DNA of 64,000 nucleotides from Actinacidiphila bryophytorum (lineage in GTDB: Bacteria > Actinomycetota > Actinomycetes > Streptomycetales > Streptomycetaceae). Location of the stretch: NCBI RefSeq assembly GCF_016916835.1, contig NZ_JAFFIX010000003.1, positions 411,248-475,247 on the forward strand, in the 5' to 3' direction. This document shows, piece after piece, positions 10,380 to 18,620 of the stretch. Below the pieces are notes generated by a model, which made no database searches, had not been told where the DNA came from, and worked only from the letters and a program-made list of their open reading frames with translations. The position numbers and the translations under genes were made by a program. Position 1 is the stretch's first letter. Each line of letters begins with the position of its first letter.

Positions 10380-10885
10380 CGTCCGTCCTTCCCGCCGGCC
10401 GGGGCGCCGAGCAGTGCCGCGTGGCCTGCGCCTGCCGCCGCGACCGAGGCCATCAGCCGGGCCAGCTCGCCGGGCACCGTGAGCAGGGCGGCGGCCCTGC
10501 GGTCGGCCAGTGCCCTTTCCGCGGCGGCCAGGGCGGCCAGCGCCTGGGCGGCGGTGGTGCCGGCGGGCGCGGCGGGCGGCCGGGTGCCGGCGGGCGCGGT
10601 GCCGCCGAAGGCCTCGATGTGCCGTACGACCTCGGCCCGCAGCGGCCGCAGCCGGGCTGCGAGCGAGGGGTGGGCGGCCGCGGCGGCGTCGTACCGTCCG
10701 AGCAGCTCGGCGCTGTCGCGTACCGCCGCCGCCTGTTCCGCGGCCCCGGGCAGCGCCGCGGGGGCCTTGCCGTCGGGCGCTCCCGACGCTCCGTCAGCGC
10801 CCTTGCCGCACCCGGCGCCGACCGCCACGACGGCCGCCGCCACCACACTCCGCCTGCTCAGCCGAGCGGCCGCCTCCGGGATCAT
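10376..10885 (-). CDS. Predicted Tat/lipoprotein partner of the DUF4439 protein
   Basis: 169 residues. Twin arginines at 11-12 (SRRSVVAAAVV) precede a hydrophobic stretch ending in VGAGC with the lipobox Cys at 26, so a Tat-exported lipoprotein is likely. The mature part is Ala-rich and helical, interrupted by a Pro/Ala segment. The ATG at 10885 was chosen because longer frames run into unrelated sequence ahead of the signal peptide. It overlaps the DUF4439 gene and is divergent from rimP. No known domain recognised. Confidence 0.65.
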   Translation of the reverse strand: MIPEAAARLSRRSVVAAAVVAVGAGCGKGADGASGAPDGKAPAALPGAAEQAAAVRDSAELLGRYDAAAAAHPSLAARLRPLRAEVVRHIEAFGGTAPAGTRPPAAPAGTTAAQALAALAAAERALADRRAAALLTVPGELARLMASVAAAGAGHAALLGAPAGGKDGR

Positions 10886-10998
10886 GGGGGGAGTGTACGG
10901 GTGCCCGAGTGGCGCGGTGCGCTGCCCCGGCTCGGGTAGCCTTGCCCTTACACGCGACCTTCCATCACAACAGCACACGCGGCCGAGGAGTCACCCGG
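10886..10998. promoter_or_regulatory. Divergent promoter region between lipoprotein gene and rimP
   Basis: 113 bases between two divergent starts, which must carry the promoter of the rimP-nusA operon and probably that of the leftward pair. A TAGCCT at 10937-10942 could be a -10 box toward rimP, but no good -35 sits at the right distance. GAGGAG at 10985-10990 is the rimP ribosome binding site. Confidence 0.4.
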
Positions 10999-11583
10999 AT
11001 GAGCACCACCCAGAGCGAGAGGCTGCGCGCGCTGCTTGAGCCGCTTGTCGGCGAGGCCGGGCTCGACCTGGAGGACGTCACCCTGACCGCGTCGGGCCGG
11101 CGGCGGCAGCTGCTGGTCGTGGTGGACGCCGAGGACGGGGTGGAGCTGGATACCGTGGCGGCCGTCAGCCGCACCGTCTCCCAGGCGCTGGACGACTCGG
11201 ATGTGATGGGTGAGGCGGAGTACGTCCTTGAGGTCACCTCGCCGGGCACCGACCGGCCGCTGACCGAGCCGCGGCACTTCCGGCGCAACACGGGACGCCT
11301 GGTGAAGCTGGCGCTCAGGGAGCGCGGCGAGCTGATCGCACGGATCATGGCGGTGGACGAGACGGGTCTCGACCTGGAGGTGCCGGGCGTCAAGGGCCGT
11401 AAGCCCAAGCCCGCCCGCGCGGACTTCGCGGAGATCGCGAAGGCCCGGGTCGAGGTCGAGTTCAGCCGCAAGGCCGGTGGGCCCGACGACCTCGGTGACC
11501 AACTGGACGACGGCGACGACCCGGGCGACGGCGGAGACGACGACGGCGGCAGCGACATCGACGAGAGCACGCAGGAGGCGTAG
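10999..11583 (+). CDS. rimP: Ribosome maturation factor RimP
   Basis: Assists assembly of the 30S ribosomal subunit. 194 residues. Conserved N-terminal part [15 protein letters not shown] and [15 protein letters not shown], then the central [20 protein letters not shown] signature, followed by an SH3-like C-terminal domain. It ends in an unusually acidic tail (Asp/Gly-rich, residues 160-194). The ATG at 10999 with GAGGAG upstream was chosen over the long upstream open frame. Only 2 bases separate it from nusA. It is the first gene of the rimP-nusA-ylxR-infB cluster. Confidence 0.95.
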   Translation: MSTTQSERLRALLEPLVGEAGLDLEDVTLTASGRRRQLLVVVDAEDGVELDTVAAVSRTVSQALDDSDVMGEAEYVLEVTSPGTDRPLTEPRHFRRNTGRLVKLALRERGELIARIMAVDETGLDLEVPGVKGRKPKPARADFAEIAKARVEVEFSRKAGGPDDLGDQLDDGDDPGDGGDDDGGSDIDESTQEA

Positions 11584-11585
11584 CC

Positions 11586-12617
11586 GTGGACATCGACATG
11601 AAGGCCCTGCGGGGCCTGGTGCAGGAGCGGCAGATCTCCTTCGACCTGCTGGTCGAGGCCATCGAGTCGGCACTGCTGATCGCCTACCACCGCGAGCCGG
11701 GCAGCCACCGCCGGGCCAGGGTGGAGCTGGACCGCACCAGCGGGCACGTCACGGTGTGGGCCACCGAGGACCCCGAGGAGGTCGCCGAGGGGGCCGAGCC
11801 GCGCGAGTTCGACGACACGCCCTCCGGCTTCGGGCGGATCGCCGCCTCGACCGCCAAGCAGGTGATCCTGCAGCGGCTGCGCGACGCCGAGGACGACGTC
11901 ACCTTCGGGGAGTACGCCGGCCGTGAGGGCGACATCGTGACCGGTGTCGTCCAGCAGGGCAAGGATCCCAAGAACGTGCTGGTCGACATCGGCAAGCTGG
12001 AGGCCATCCTGCCGGTGCAGGAGCAGGTGCCGGGCGAGGAGTACAAGCACGGCATCCGGCTGCGCACCTACGTGGTGCGGGTCGCCAAGGGCGTCCGCGG
12101 CCCGTCGGTGACCCTGTCGCGCACCCACCCCAACCTGGTCAGGAAGCTCTTTGCGCTCGAAGTGCCGGAGATCGCCGACGGCTCGGTGGTGATCGAGGCG
12201 ATCGCCCGCGAGGCCGGCCACCGCACCAAGATCGCCGTCAGGTCGGCGCGCTCCGGGCTCAACGCCAAGGGCGCCTGCATCGGCCCGATGGGCGCCCGGG
12301 TGCGGGCGGTCATGGCCGAGCTGCACGGCGAGAAGATCGACATCGTGGACTGGTCGGACGACCCGGCCGAGATGGTGGCGAACGCGCTGTCGCCCGCCCG
12401 GGTGTCCCGGGTCGAGGTGGTGGACGCCGGCGCCCGCTCCGCGCGCGTCACGGTGCCCGACTACCAGCTGTCACTGGCCATCGGCAAGGAGGGGCAGAAC
12501 GCCCGGCTCGCCGCCCGGCTCACCGGGTGGCGGATCGACATCCGCCCCGACACCGAAGGTGCCGAGCAGCCGCCTGCCGCCCCCCGGTCACCGGTGCAGG
12601 CGCGTCCGGAAGGCTGA
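11586..12617 (+). CDS. nusA: Transcription elongation/antitermination factor NusA
   Basis: RNA polymerase-associated factor acting in pausing, termination and rRNA antitermination. 343 residues, the shorter actinobacterial form. Domain order: N-terminal polymerase-binding domain (1-105), S1 domain (about 115-185, [22 protein letters not shown]), then two KH domains including [33 protein letters not shown] and [19 protein letters not shown]. The acidic repeats found at the C-terminus of E. coli NusA are absent, as usual in this phylum. The GTG start is 2 bases after rimP. Confidence 0.96.
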   Translation: MDIDMKALRGLVQERQISFDLLVEAIESALLIAYHREPGSHRRARVELDRTSGHVTVWATEDPEEVAEGAEPREFDDTPSGFGRIAASTAKQVILQRLRDAEDDVTFGEYAGREGDIVTGVVQQGKDPKNVLVDIGKLEAILPVQEQVPGEEYKHGIRLRTYVVRVAKGVRGPSVTLSRTHPNLVRKLFALEVPEIADGSVVIEAIAREAGHRTKIAVRSARSGLNAKGACIGPMGARVRAVMAELHGEKIDIVDWSDDPAEMVANALSPARVSRVEVVDAGARSARVTVPDYQLSLAIGKEGQNARLAARLTGWRIDIRPDTEGAEQPPAAPRSPVQARPEG

Positions 12618-12720
12618 AACGCGACCCACGTGTGGCCGAATCCCCGGCTGCCATGAAACGAACAGCCGTGCGTCGGCACACTCGAAGGAGTGAGGTCCGC
12701 GCGGGGAGGTAGACTGAAGA

Positions 12721-13002
12721 GTGTCTGGTCGGACGCTGTCGCCAGCATGCCCGGAGCGTACGTGCGTCGGCTGTCGTCAGCGAGCGGCCAAGAGCGAACT
12801 GCTGCGTGTGGTGATGAGCGGGGACGCCTGCGTTCCCGATCATCGCGGTACGCTGCCCGGTCGGGGTGCATATCTGCATCCCGCCCTTGCCTGCCTCGAC
12901 CTGGCGGTCCGCCGCCGGGCGTTCGGCCGGGCCTTCCGAGGCCCGGTGGCGCCCGATACCGCGGAATTGCGCCGGTTTGTCGAGCAGCAGGCAACCCCGT
13001 AA
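12721..13002 (+). CDS. ylxR: YlxR/RnpM family RNA-binding protein (DUF448)
   Basis: 93 residues with a GTG start. It contains RTCVGCRQRAAKSELLRVV and the family hallmark GRGAYLHP (about 47-54), followed by a basic helix VRRRAFGRAFRG. The nusA-ylxR-infB order is conserved in Gram-positive bacteria. In Bacillus subtilis the protein was renamed RnpM, a modulator of RNase P; that role is extrapolated here. The two cysteines in CVGC are seen, but a metal-binding function is not established. Confidence 0.92.
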   Translation: MSGRTLSPACPERTCVGCRQRAAKSELLRVVMSGDACVPDHRGTLPGRGAYLHPALACLDLAVRRRAFGRAFRGPVAPDTAELRRFVEQQATP

Positions 13003-13020
13003 GAAGGCAAGAAGAGTACG

Positions 13021-13038
13021 GCACGGGTCAGCCCGTGC
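13021..13038 (+). terminator. Small hairpin after ylxR
   Basis: gcacggg (13021-13027) pairs with cccgtgc (13032-13038) with a tcag loop, 18 bases after the ylxR stop. The 7-bp stem is short for a terminator; it may be an attenuator or processing point before infB. Confidence 0.35.
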
Positions 13039-13076
13039 GATCAGGTACCTCGCGAGATGGAAGTAGGTCGAGATTG

Positions 13077-13109
13077 CGATGAGCACTCGATGAGTACGCG
13101 ATGAGTACG
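13077..13109 (+). repeat. Three tandem 11-bp repeats in the infB leader
   Basis: Units at 13077, 13088 and 13099: cgatgagcact, cgatgagtacg, cgatgagtacg. The last two are identical, and a weaker fourth copy (cccatgaagta) follows. They lie 56-88 bases before the infB GTG, in the leader between ylxR and infB. Confidence 0.85.
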
Positions 13110-13164
13110 CCCATGAAGTAGCGACGGTCCGGCGGACGATCACCCCGGACCTAAAAGGAGCGAA

Positions 13165-16100
13165 GTGGCTAAGGTCCGGGTCTACGAACTCGCCAAAGAG
13201 ATGGGAGTCGAGAGCAAGGTCGTCATGGCCAAGCTCCAGGAACTCGGCGAGTTCGTCCGTTCGGCGTCCTCGACCATCGAGGCGCCGGTAGTCCGCAAGT
13301 TGACCGACGCTTTCCAGGGTCCCGGCGGTGGCAACGGCGGCAAGTCCGCCGCCAAGCCCGCGGCACCCCGCAAGAGCGTCCCCGCCAAGCCGGCCCCCAC
13401 CCCGGGTGCGCCGGCCCGTCCCGCTGCCCCGGCGCCCAAGCCGGCCGCCGGCGGCCCCGTCACCCCCGCGGCCCCCGCCGCGCCGAGCACCGGCTCCGCG
13501 CCGGCGCCCGGCCCGCGCCCGGGTCCCGCCGCGCCCAAGCCGGCCCCGGCCGCGCCCAAGCCCGCTCCGGCCGCACCCGTGCCGGCCGCGGAGTTCCAGG
13601 CGCCGCCCGCCGCACCCCCGGCGAACCAGCCCGCCAGGCCCGGTTCCGCCACCCCCGGCCCCCGCCCCGCACGCCCGGCCCCGGCCGGCGGCCAGCGCGA
13701 CGGCGACCGGCGCGACGCAGGCCAGCGTGACGGCGGACCCCGCCAGGGCGGGCGCCCCGCGCCCGGCCAGGGCGGCGCAGCACGTCCCGGTGCGCGGCCC
13801 GCAGGCCCGCGTCCCGGCAACAACCCCTTCACGTCCGGCTCCACCGGCATGCCGCGCCCCGGTGGCGCGCCGCGTCCCGGCGGCGGCCAGGGCGGTGCCC
13901 CGCGTCCCGCGGGTCCCGGCGGCGGCGCTCCGCGCCCCGGTGGCGCCCCGCGTCCCGGCGGCGGCCAGGGCGGTCCCGGCGGTGCGGGCGGTGCCCGTCC
14001 CTCGCCGGGCGGCATGCCCCGCCCGCAGTCCGCAGGCCCGCGCCCGAACCCGGGCATGATGCCGCAGCGCCCCGCGCCCTCCCCGGGCGGACGCCCGGGC
14101 GGTGGCCCCGGCGGCCGCAGCGGCGGTCCCGGCGGGCGTCCCGGCGGCCCCGGCGGTCGTCCCGGTGGCGGCGGCGGCTTCGCCGGCCGTCCCGCGGGTC
14201 CCGGCGGCGGCGGTCGTCCCGGCGGCGGCGGTGGCGGCTTCGGCGGTCCCCGTCCCGGCGGCGGTGCTCCCGGCGGTGGCGGCGGCTTCGGCCCCCGTCC
14301 CGGCGGCTTCGGCGGGCGTCCCGGCGGCCCGGGCGGCCGTGGTGGCACGCAGGGCGCGTTCGGTCGCGGCCCCGGCGGCCGTCCGGCGCGCGGACGTAAG
14401 AGCAAGCGCCAGCGGCGCCAGGAGTACGAGGCCATGCAGGCCCCGTCCGTGGGCGGCGTGCTGCTGCCCCGCGGCAACGGCCAGACCGTGCGCCTGTCGC
14501 GCGGTGCCTCGCTCACCGACTTCGCCGAGAAGATCAACGCCAACCCGGCGTCGCTCGTTCAGGTGATGCTCAACCTCGGTGAGATGGTCACGGCCACCCA
14601 GTCGGTCTCGGACTCCACCCTGGAGCTGCTGGCCGGCGAGATGAACTACGTGCTGGAGATCGTCAGCCCGGAGGAGGAGGACCGCGAGCTGCTCGAGTCC
14701 TTCGACATCGAGTTCGGCGAGGACGAGGGCGGCGAGGACGCACTGCAGCCGCGCCCGCCGGTCGTCACCGTGATGGGTCACGTCGACCACGGCAAGACCC
14801 GCCTGCTCGACGCGATCCGCAAGACCAACGTGGTCGCGGGCGAGGCCGGCGGCATCACCCAGCACATCGGCGCCTACCAGGTCGCCACCGACGTCAACGG
14901 TGAAGAGCGCAGGATCACCTTCATCGACACCCCCGGTCACGAGGCGTTCACCGCCATGCGTGCCCGCGGTGCGAAGTCCACCGACATCGCGATCCTGGTG
15001 GTCGCGGCCAACGACGGTGTGATGCCGCAGACGATCGAGGCGCTCAACCACGCCAAGGCGGCCGAGGTGCCGATCGTGGTCGCGGTCAACAAGATCGACG
15101 TCGAGGGCGCGGACCCGACCAAGGTGCGCGGCCAGCTCACCGAGTTCGGGCTGGTGGCCGAGGAGTACGGCGGCGACACCATGTTCGTCGACATCTCCGC
15201 CAAGCAGGGCCTGCACATCGACGAGCTGCTCGAAGCGGTGATCCTCACCGCGGACGCCTCGCTCGACCTGCGGGCCAACCCGGAGCAGGACGCACAGGGC
15301 ATCGCGATCGAGGCCCACCTGGACAAGGGCCGCGGCGCCGTGGCGACCGTCCTGGTCCAGCGCGGCACCCTGCGGGTCGGCGACACCATGGTCGTCGGCG
15401 ACGCCTACGGCCGCGTGCGCGCCATGCTCGACGACAAGGGCGAGAACGTGGAGGAGGCGACCCCGTCGACTCCGGTGCTCGTCCTCGGTCTGACCAACGT
15501 GCCCGGCGCCGGCGACAACTTCCTGGTCGTCGACGAGGACCGCACCGCCCGGCAGATCGCCGAGAAGCGCGCGGCCCGCGAGCGCAACGTCCGCTTCGCC
15601 CGCAAGGGCGTCAGGTTCTCCCTGGAGAACCTGGACGAGGCGCTCAAGGCCGGCCTGGTGCAGGAACTCAACCTCATCATCAAGGGCGACGCGTCCGGAT
15701 CGGTCGAGGCCCTGGAGTCCTCGCTGCTCCAGCTCGACGTCGGCGACGAGGTCGACATCCGGGTCCTGCACCGCGGTGTGGGTGCGGTCACCGAGTCGGA
15801 CATCGACCTGGCGACCGGCTCCGACGCCATCGTGATCGGCTTCAACGTCCGTGCGGCCGGCCGTGCCGCACAGATGGCCGAGCGCGAGGGCGTGGACGTC
15901 CGCTACTACTCGGTGATCTACCAGGCCATCGAGGAGATCGAAGCGGCGCTCAAGGGCATGCTCAAGCCGGAGTACGAGGAGGTGGAGCTGGGCACCGCGG
16001 AGATCCGCGAGGTCTTCCGCTCCTCCAAGCTCGGCAACATCGCCGGTGTGCTGGTCCGCTCCGGCGAGGTCAGGCGCAACACCAAGGCCCGGCTGCTGCG

Positions 16101-16275
16101 CGACGGCAAGGTCATCGCGGAGAACCTCAACATCGAGGGCCTGCGCCGCTTCAAGGACGACGTCACCGAGATTCGTGAGGGTTACGAGGGCGGTATCAAC
16201 CTCGGCAACTACAACGACATCAAGATCGACGACGTCATCGCGACGTACGAGATGCGCGAGAAGCCGCGCGGCTGA
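13165..16275 (+). CDS. infB: Translation initiation factor IF-2
   Basis: GTPase that brings initiator tRNA to the 30S subunit and promotes subunit joining. 1036 residues with a GTG start and AAGGAG 5 bases before it. The N-terminal IF2_N helix domain ([17 protein letters not shown]) is followed by a very long Pro/Ala- then Gly/Arg-rich disordered linker (about 55-410). After a second IF2_N motif comes the GTPase domain: G1 GHVDHGKT at 538-545, G3 DTPGH at 588-592, G4 NKID at 642-645. Domains II, III and C2 follow to the end. The linker is DNA-repetitive (repeated ggcggtcccggcgg units) but stays in frame. A pair of strong hairpins follows the stop. Confidence 0.98.
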   Translation: MAKVRVYELAKEMGVESKVVMAKLQELGEFVRSASSTIEAPVVRKLTDAFQGPGGGNGGKSAAKPAAPRKSVPAKPAPTPGAPARPAAPAPKPAAGGPVTPAAPAAPSTGSAPAPGPRPGPAAPKPAPAAPKPAPAAPVPAAEFQAPPAAPPANQPARPGSATPGPRPARPAPAGGQRDGDRRDAGQRDGGPRQGGRPAPGQGGAARPGARPAGPRPGNNPFTSGSTGMPRPGGAPRPGGGQGGAPRPAGPGGGAPRPGGAPRPGGGQGGPGGAGGARPSPGGMPRPQSAGPRPNPGMMPQRPAPSPGGRPGGGPGGRSGGPGGRPGGPGGRPGGGGGFAGRPAGPGGGGRPGGGGGGFGGPRPGGGAPGGGGGFGPRPGGFGGRPGGPGGRGGTQGAFGRGPGGRPARGRKSKRQRRQEYEAMQAPSVGGVLLPRGNGQTVRLSRGASLTDFAEKINANPASLVQVMLNLGEMVTATQSVSDSTLELLAGEMNYVLEIVSPEEEDRELLESFDIEFGEDEGGEDALQPRPPVVTVMGHVDHGKTRLLDAIRKTNVVAGEAGGITQHIGAYQVATDVNGEERRITFIDTPGHEAFTAMRARGAKSTDIAILVVAANDGVMPQTIEALNHAKAAEVPIVVAVNKIDVEGADPTKVRGQLTEFGLVAEEYGGDTMFVDISAKQGLHIDELLEAVILTADASLDLRANPEQDAQGIAIEAHLDKGRGAVATVLVQRGTLRVGDTMVVGDAYGRVRAMLDDKGENVEEATPSTPVLVLGLTNVPGAGDNFLVVDEDRTARQIAEKRAARERNVRFARKGVRFSLENLDEALKAGLVQELNLIIKGDASGSVEALESSLLQLDVGDEVDIRVLHRGVGAVTESDIDLATGSDAIVIGFNVRAAGRAAQMAEREGVDVRYYSVIYQAIEEIEAALKGMLKPEYEEVELGTAEIREVFRSSKLGNIAGVLVRSGEVRRNTKARLLRDGKVIAENLNIEGLRRFKDDVTEIREGYEGGINLGNYNDIKIDDVIATYEMREKPRG

Positions 16276-16282
16276 CGCTGCG

Positions 16283-16315
16283 GCCCGGCCGTACGGAGTT
16301 TCCGTACGGCCGGGC
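16283..16315 (+). terminator. Strong hairpin after infB
   Basis: A 15-bp perfect stem (16283-16297 with 16301-16315) and a 3-nt loop, 8 bases after the infB stop, with no U-tract. It is a likely terminator or mRNA 3' end within the operon. Confidence 0.8.
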
Positions 16316-16324
16316 GACGGCTGG

Positions 16325-16370
16325 GGCCGGGGCCGGTCGGCGGGGTAAATCCCGTCGATCGGCCCCGGCC
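16325..16370 (+). terminator. Second large hairpin between infB and ylxP
   Basis: About 20 base pairs with two mismatches (16325-16344 with 16351-16370) and a 6-nt loop. It follows the first hairpin by 10 bases and ends 21 bases before the ylxP ATG. Tandem hairpins may partly insulate ylxP-rbfA-truB from infB. Confidence 0.6.
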
Positions 16371-16391
16371 GTCGCCTGTACCGTCGTACCC

Positions 16392-16685
16392 ATGTATGCA
16401 GGCACACTGTGCTTCGACCTGCTCCTGGGTGACGTACGGTCCCTGAAGGAGAAGCGGTCCGTGGTCCGTCCGATCGTCGCCGAGCTGCACCGGAAGTTCG
16501 GGGTGAGCGTGGCGGAGACCGGCGAACAGGACCTCTACCGCAGGGCCGAAATAGGAATCGCCGTGGTGTCGGGCGAACTCGGGCACCTCAAGGACGTACT
16601 CGACCGGTGCGAACGCTGGATGATCGCCCGACCCGAAGTGGAGCTGCTGTCCGCACGGCAGCGCATCCACGGTGAGGACGACTGA
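16392..16685 (+). CDS. ylxP: YlxP-like DUF503 protein
   Basis: 97 residues. DUF503 family: LCFDLLLGDVRSLKEKRSVV at the start, then a central YRRAEIGIAVVSGELGHL and ending RQRIHGEDD. The fold is a ferredoxin-like domain. Function is unproven, but the gene is regularly placed between infB and rbfA in Gram-positive bacteria, suggesting a role in translation or ribosome assembly. The ATG at 16392 fits the family start. Confidence 0.88.
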   Translation: MYAGTLCFDLLLGDVRSLKEKRSVVRPIVAELHRKFGVSVAETGEQDLYRRAEIGIAVVSGELGHLKDVLDRCERWMIARPEVELLSARQRIHGEDD

Positions 16686-16709
16686 GCCCATCGGCAGCGG
16701 TCGGCGAAC

Positions 16710-16736
16710 GACCAGGACGACCAGGACGACCAGGAC
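16710..16736 (+). repeat. Three tandem 9-bp repeats before rbfA
   Basis: gaccaggac is repeated three times without a change, ending 15 bases before the rbfA ATG and directly ahead of its AG-rich ribosome binding region. Confidence 0.85.
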
Positions 16737-16751
16737 AGAGAGAAGAAGACG

Positions 16752-17273
16752 ATGACCGACACCGCGCGGGCGCGCAAGCTGGCCGACCGCATCCGGGTCG
16801 TGGTCGCGGAGACCCTGCAGCGGCGGATCAAGGACCCGCGGCTGGGCTACGTGACGATCACCGACACCCGGGTCACCGGCGACCTCCGGGAGGCGACGGT
16901 CTTCTACACGGTCTACGGCGACGACGAGGAGCGGGCCGCCTCCGCCGCCGCACTGGAGAGCGCCAAGGGCGTGCTCCGCTCCGAGGTCGGCCGGCAGACC
17001 GGGGTGCGCTTCACGCCCACCCTGGCCTTCGTCGCCGACGCCCTCCCGGACAACGCGCGGACCATCGACGACCTGCTGGCCAAGGCCAGGGCCGCCGACG
17101 AGGAGGTCCGCAAGACCGCCACCGACGCGCAGTACGCCGGCGACGCCGACCCGTACCGCAAGCCGGCCGACGAGGACGCAGAACTGGACGCCGAGGACGC
17201 CGAGGACGCCGAGGACGACGGGGACTCCGGGGCCGACCGGGCCGACGACGAGGGCGGTACGTCACCGGCATGA
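16752..17273 (+). CDS. rbfA: 30S ribosome-binding factor RbfA
   Basis: Late-stage 30S maturation factor that binds near the 5' end of 16S rRNA. 173 residues. The KH-like core covers residues 1-120 with [40 protein letters not shown] and [19 protein letters not shown]. The last 45 residues are an acidic Glu/Asp/Ala tail (EDAEDAEDD), longer than in E. coli and typical of streptomycetes. The stop overlaps the truB start by ATGA. Confidence 0.95.
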   Translation: MTDTARARKLADRIRVVVAETLQRRIKDPRLGYVTITDTRVTGDLREATVFYTVYGDDEERAASAAALESAKGVLRSEVGRQTGVRFTPTLAFVADALPDNARTIDDLLAKARAADEEVRKTATDAQYAGDADPYRKPADEDAELDAEDAEDAEDDGDSGADRADDEGGTSPA

Positions 17274-18166
17274 CCTCCCGCACCGCAGTACCCTCCGGGC
17301 TGGTCGTGGTCGACAAGCCCGGGGGGCTCACCTCGCACGGCGTCGTCTCCCGTATGCGCCGGCTGGCCGGCACCCGCCGGGTCGGCCACGCGGGCACCCT
17401 CGACCCGATGGCGACCGGCGTGCTCGTCATCGGCGTGGAGAAGGCCACCCGGCTGCTCGGGCACCTCGCGCTGACCGAGAAGGAGTACGTCGCCACCGTC
17501 CGGCTCGGCCAGACCACCGTCACCGACGACGCCGAGGGCGACGTCACCGCCACGGCGCCGGCAGCGGCGGTCGCCGCCATCACCCGCGAGGCCCTGGACG
17601 CCGGGATCGCGGCGCTCACCGGCCCCATCCAGCAGGTGCCCTCCAAGGTCAGCGCGATCAAGGTCAACGGCGTGCGGTCCTACACCCGCGTGCGCGAGGG
17701 CGAGGACTTCGACCTGCCCGCGCGCCCGGTCACCGTCTCGTCCTTCACCGTCCAGGACGTGCGCCCCGGCCCCGGGGTGCTCGACGTGTACGTCACCGTG
17801 GTCTGCTCCTCCGGCACCTACATCCGGGCGCTGGCCCGCGACCTCGGCGCCGGGCTCGGCGTCGGCGGCCACCTCACGGCGCTGCGCCGCACCCGCGTCG
17901 GCCCCTACGACATCGCGGGCGCGCACACCCTGGAGGAGCTGACCGAGGACTTCCGCATCCTCCCCATCGAGGACGCCGCCGCCGCGGCCTTCCCCCGCTG
18001 GGACGTCGACGCCTCCCAGGCCGAGCTGCTGGGACACGGGGTGCGCATCAGGGCGCCCGAGCTGGCGCCGGGTCCGCACGCCGTCTTCGGGCCTGACGGG
18101 CGGCTGCTGGCGCTGGTGGAGCCGGACCAAGGGCAAGCCCGCATCGTGGCGGGCTTCCCCGCCTAG
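17270..18166 (+). CDS. truB: tRNA pseudouridine(55) synthase TruB
   Basis: Forms pseudouridine 55 in the T-loop of tRNAs. 298 residues. Catalytic Asp45 lies in [14 protein letters not shown]. Other motifs are [13 protein letters not shown] at the N-terminus, [14 protein letters not shown] in the substrate-binding region and [15 protein letters not shown], followed by a PUA-like C-terminal part. It is coupled to rbfA by a 4-base overlap. Its TAG stop is formed exactly at the left junction of a MITE-like element, so the insertion left the coding sequence intact. Confidence 0.96.
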   Translation: MTSRTAVPSGLVVVDKPGGLTSHGVVSRMRRLAGTRRVGHAGTLDPMATGVLVIGVEKATRLLGHLALTEKEYVATVRLGQTTVTDDAEGDVTATAPAAAVAAITREALDAGIAALTGPIQQVPSKVSAIKVNGVRSYTRVREGEDFDLPARPVTVSSFTVQDVRPGPGVLDVYVTVVCSSGTYIRALARDLGAGLGVGGHLTALRRTRVGPYDIAGAHTLEELTEDFRILPIEDAAAAAFPRWDVDASQAELLGHGVRIRAPELAPGPHAVFGPDGRLLALVEPDQGQARIVAGFPA

Positions 18167-18342
18167 GCCGTGTTTTGGAAGTAGCGCCGTCCGCCCACAG
18201 GGCGGGCCCCGCGGCGTCCGGTGCGTGCGATCGCAAGGCGGAGGGTCGTCCTCGTAGTGGGCCTGCTCGGACGACTCCGACAACGCAGCGAGTGTGCGTG
18301 CCAGGCGTCGCGGGGCAGGCGGGACTTCCACAACACGGCCTA
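18164..18342. mobile_element. MITE-like element inserted in a CTAG site at the truB stop codon
   Basis: Ends are a 20-bp inverted repeat with one mismatch: 18163-18182 against 18324-18343 (core ggccgtgtt[t/g]tggaagt). The element proper is 18166-18340, 175 bp, flanked on both sides by TA, and the outer bases restore CTAG. Sub-terminal regions are also imperfectly complementary, so most of the element can fold on itself. It has no coding capacity. TA duplication within CTAG is the target rule of the IS630/Tc1-mariner superfamily, so mobilisation by an IS630-type transposase is inferred. Similar elements occur between genes in Streptomyces genomes (from memory). The TAG stop of truB is regenerated by the insertion. 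Confidence 0.75.
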
Positions 18343-18620
18343 GCCGTGGGGGGCACGCCCCCCTTCTTGCCCGCACCCCGGTGGGTCCGCCCTCCGGGGT
18401 GCCTCTTTTCCTCGATCCGGGACCTTCCCTCCGGATGGCGGTGGGCGCGCAGTTCCTCGCGACCCTGGGGGTGCCCTGGTGTCACCCGGGTGGTGGGGCG
18501 CTCGGGGTGAAGGCGGGGCGCACGAGGGGGCGCCTTCGCCCGGTGATCTAGGCGGGGCGATCAACCGACACTACCGTCGAAGCGGGACGAACTGGGCGCG
18601 GTAGTGGGGGAGGTGCCCGC
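18343..18620. other. Intergenic region after the MITE, no gene seen
   Basis: Together with the MITE this is the 454-base gap between truB and the next gene. It contains one copy of a dispersed streptomycete repeat (18443-18475) and G-rich sequence. I see no open frame with a start signal and no clear promoter consensus. GGGGGAGG at 18606-18613 is the ribosome binding site of the next gene. Confidence 0.6.
18443..18475 (+). repeat. Dispersed intergenic repeat, copy 1
   Basis: A 33-base sequence beginning gggcgcgcagttcctcgcg. It matches 31154-31188 in the opposite orientation with three differences in the core and a small length change near the end. The consensus gcgcagttccccgcgcccctg is, from memory, a very common intergenic repeat in Streptomyces. 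Confidence 0.75.

Noticed and set aside
13850..14400. CRISPR-like or minisatellite array
   Set aside because: The short repeats encode the in-frame Gly/Pro/Arg linker of IF-2; there are no regular spacers.
12520..16407. 1295-codon open frame on the minus strand opposite infB
   Set aside because: Shadow of the G+C-rich infB gene: low-complexity Ala/Gly/Arg/Val composition, no domains, while the plus strand encodes clear IF-2.
18344..18551. Short plus-strand open frames after the MITE
   Set aside because: No ribosome binding site, no conserved motif, and they run through a dispersed repeat.
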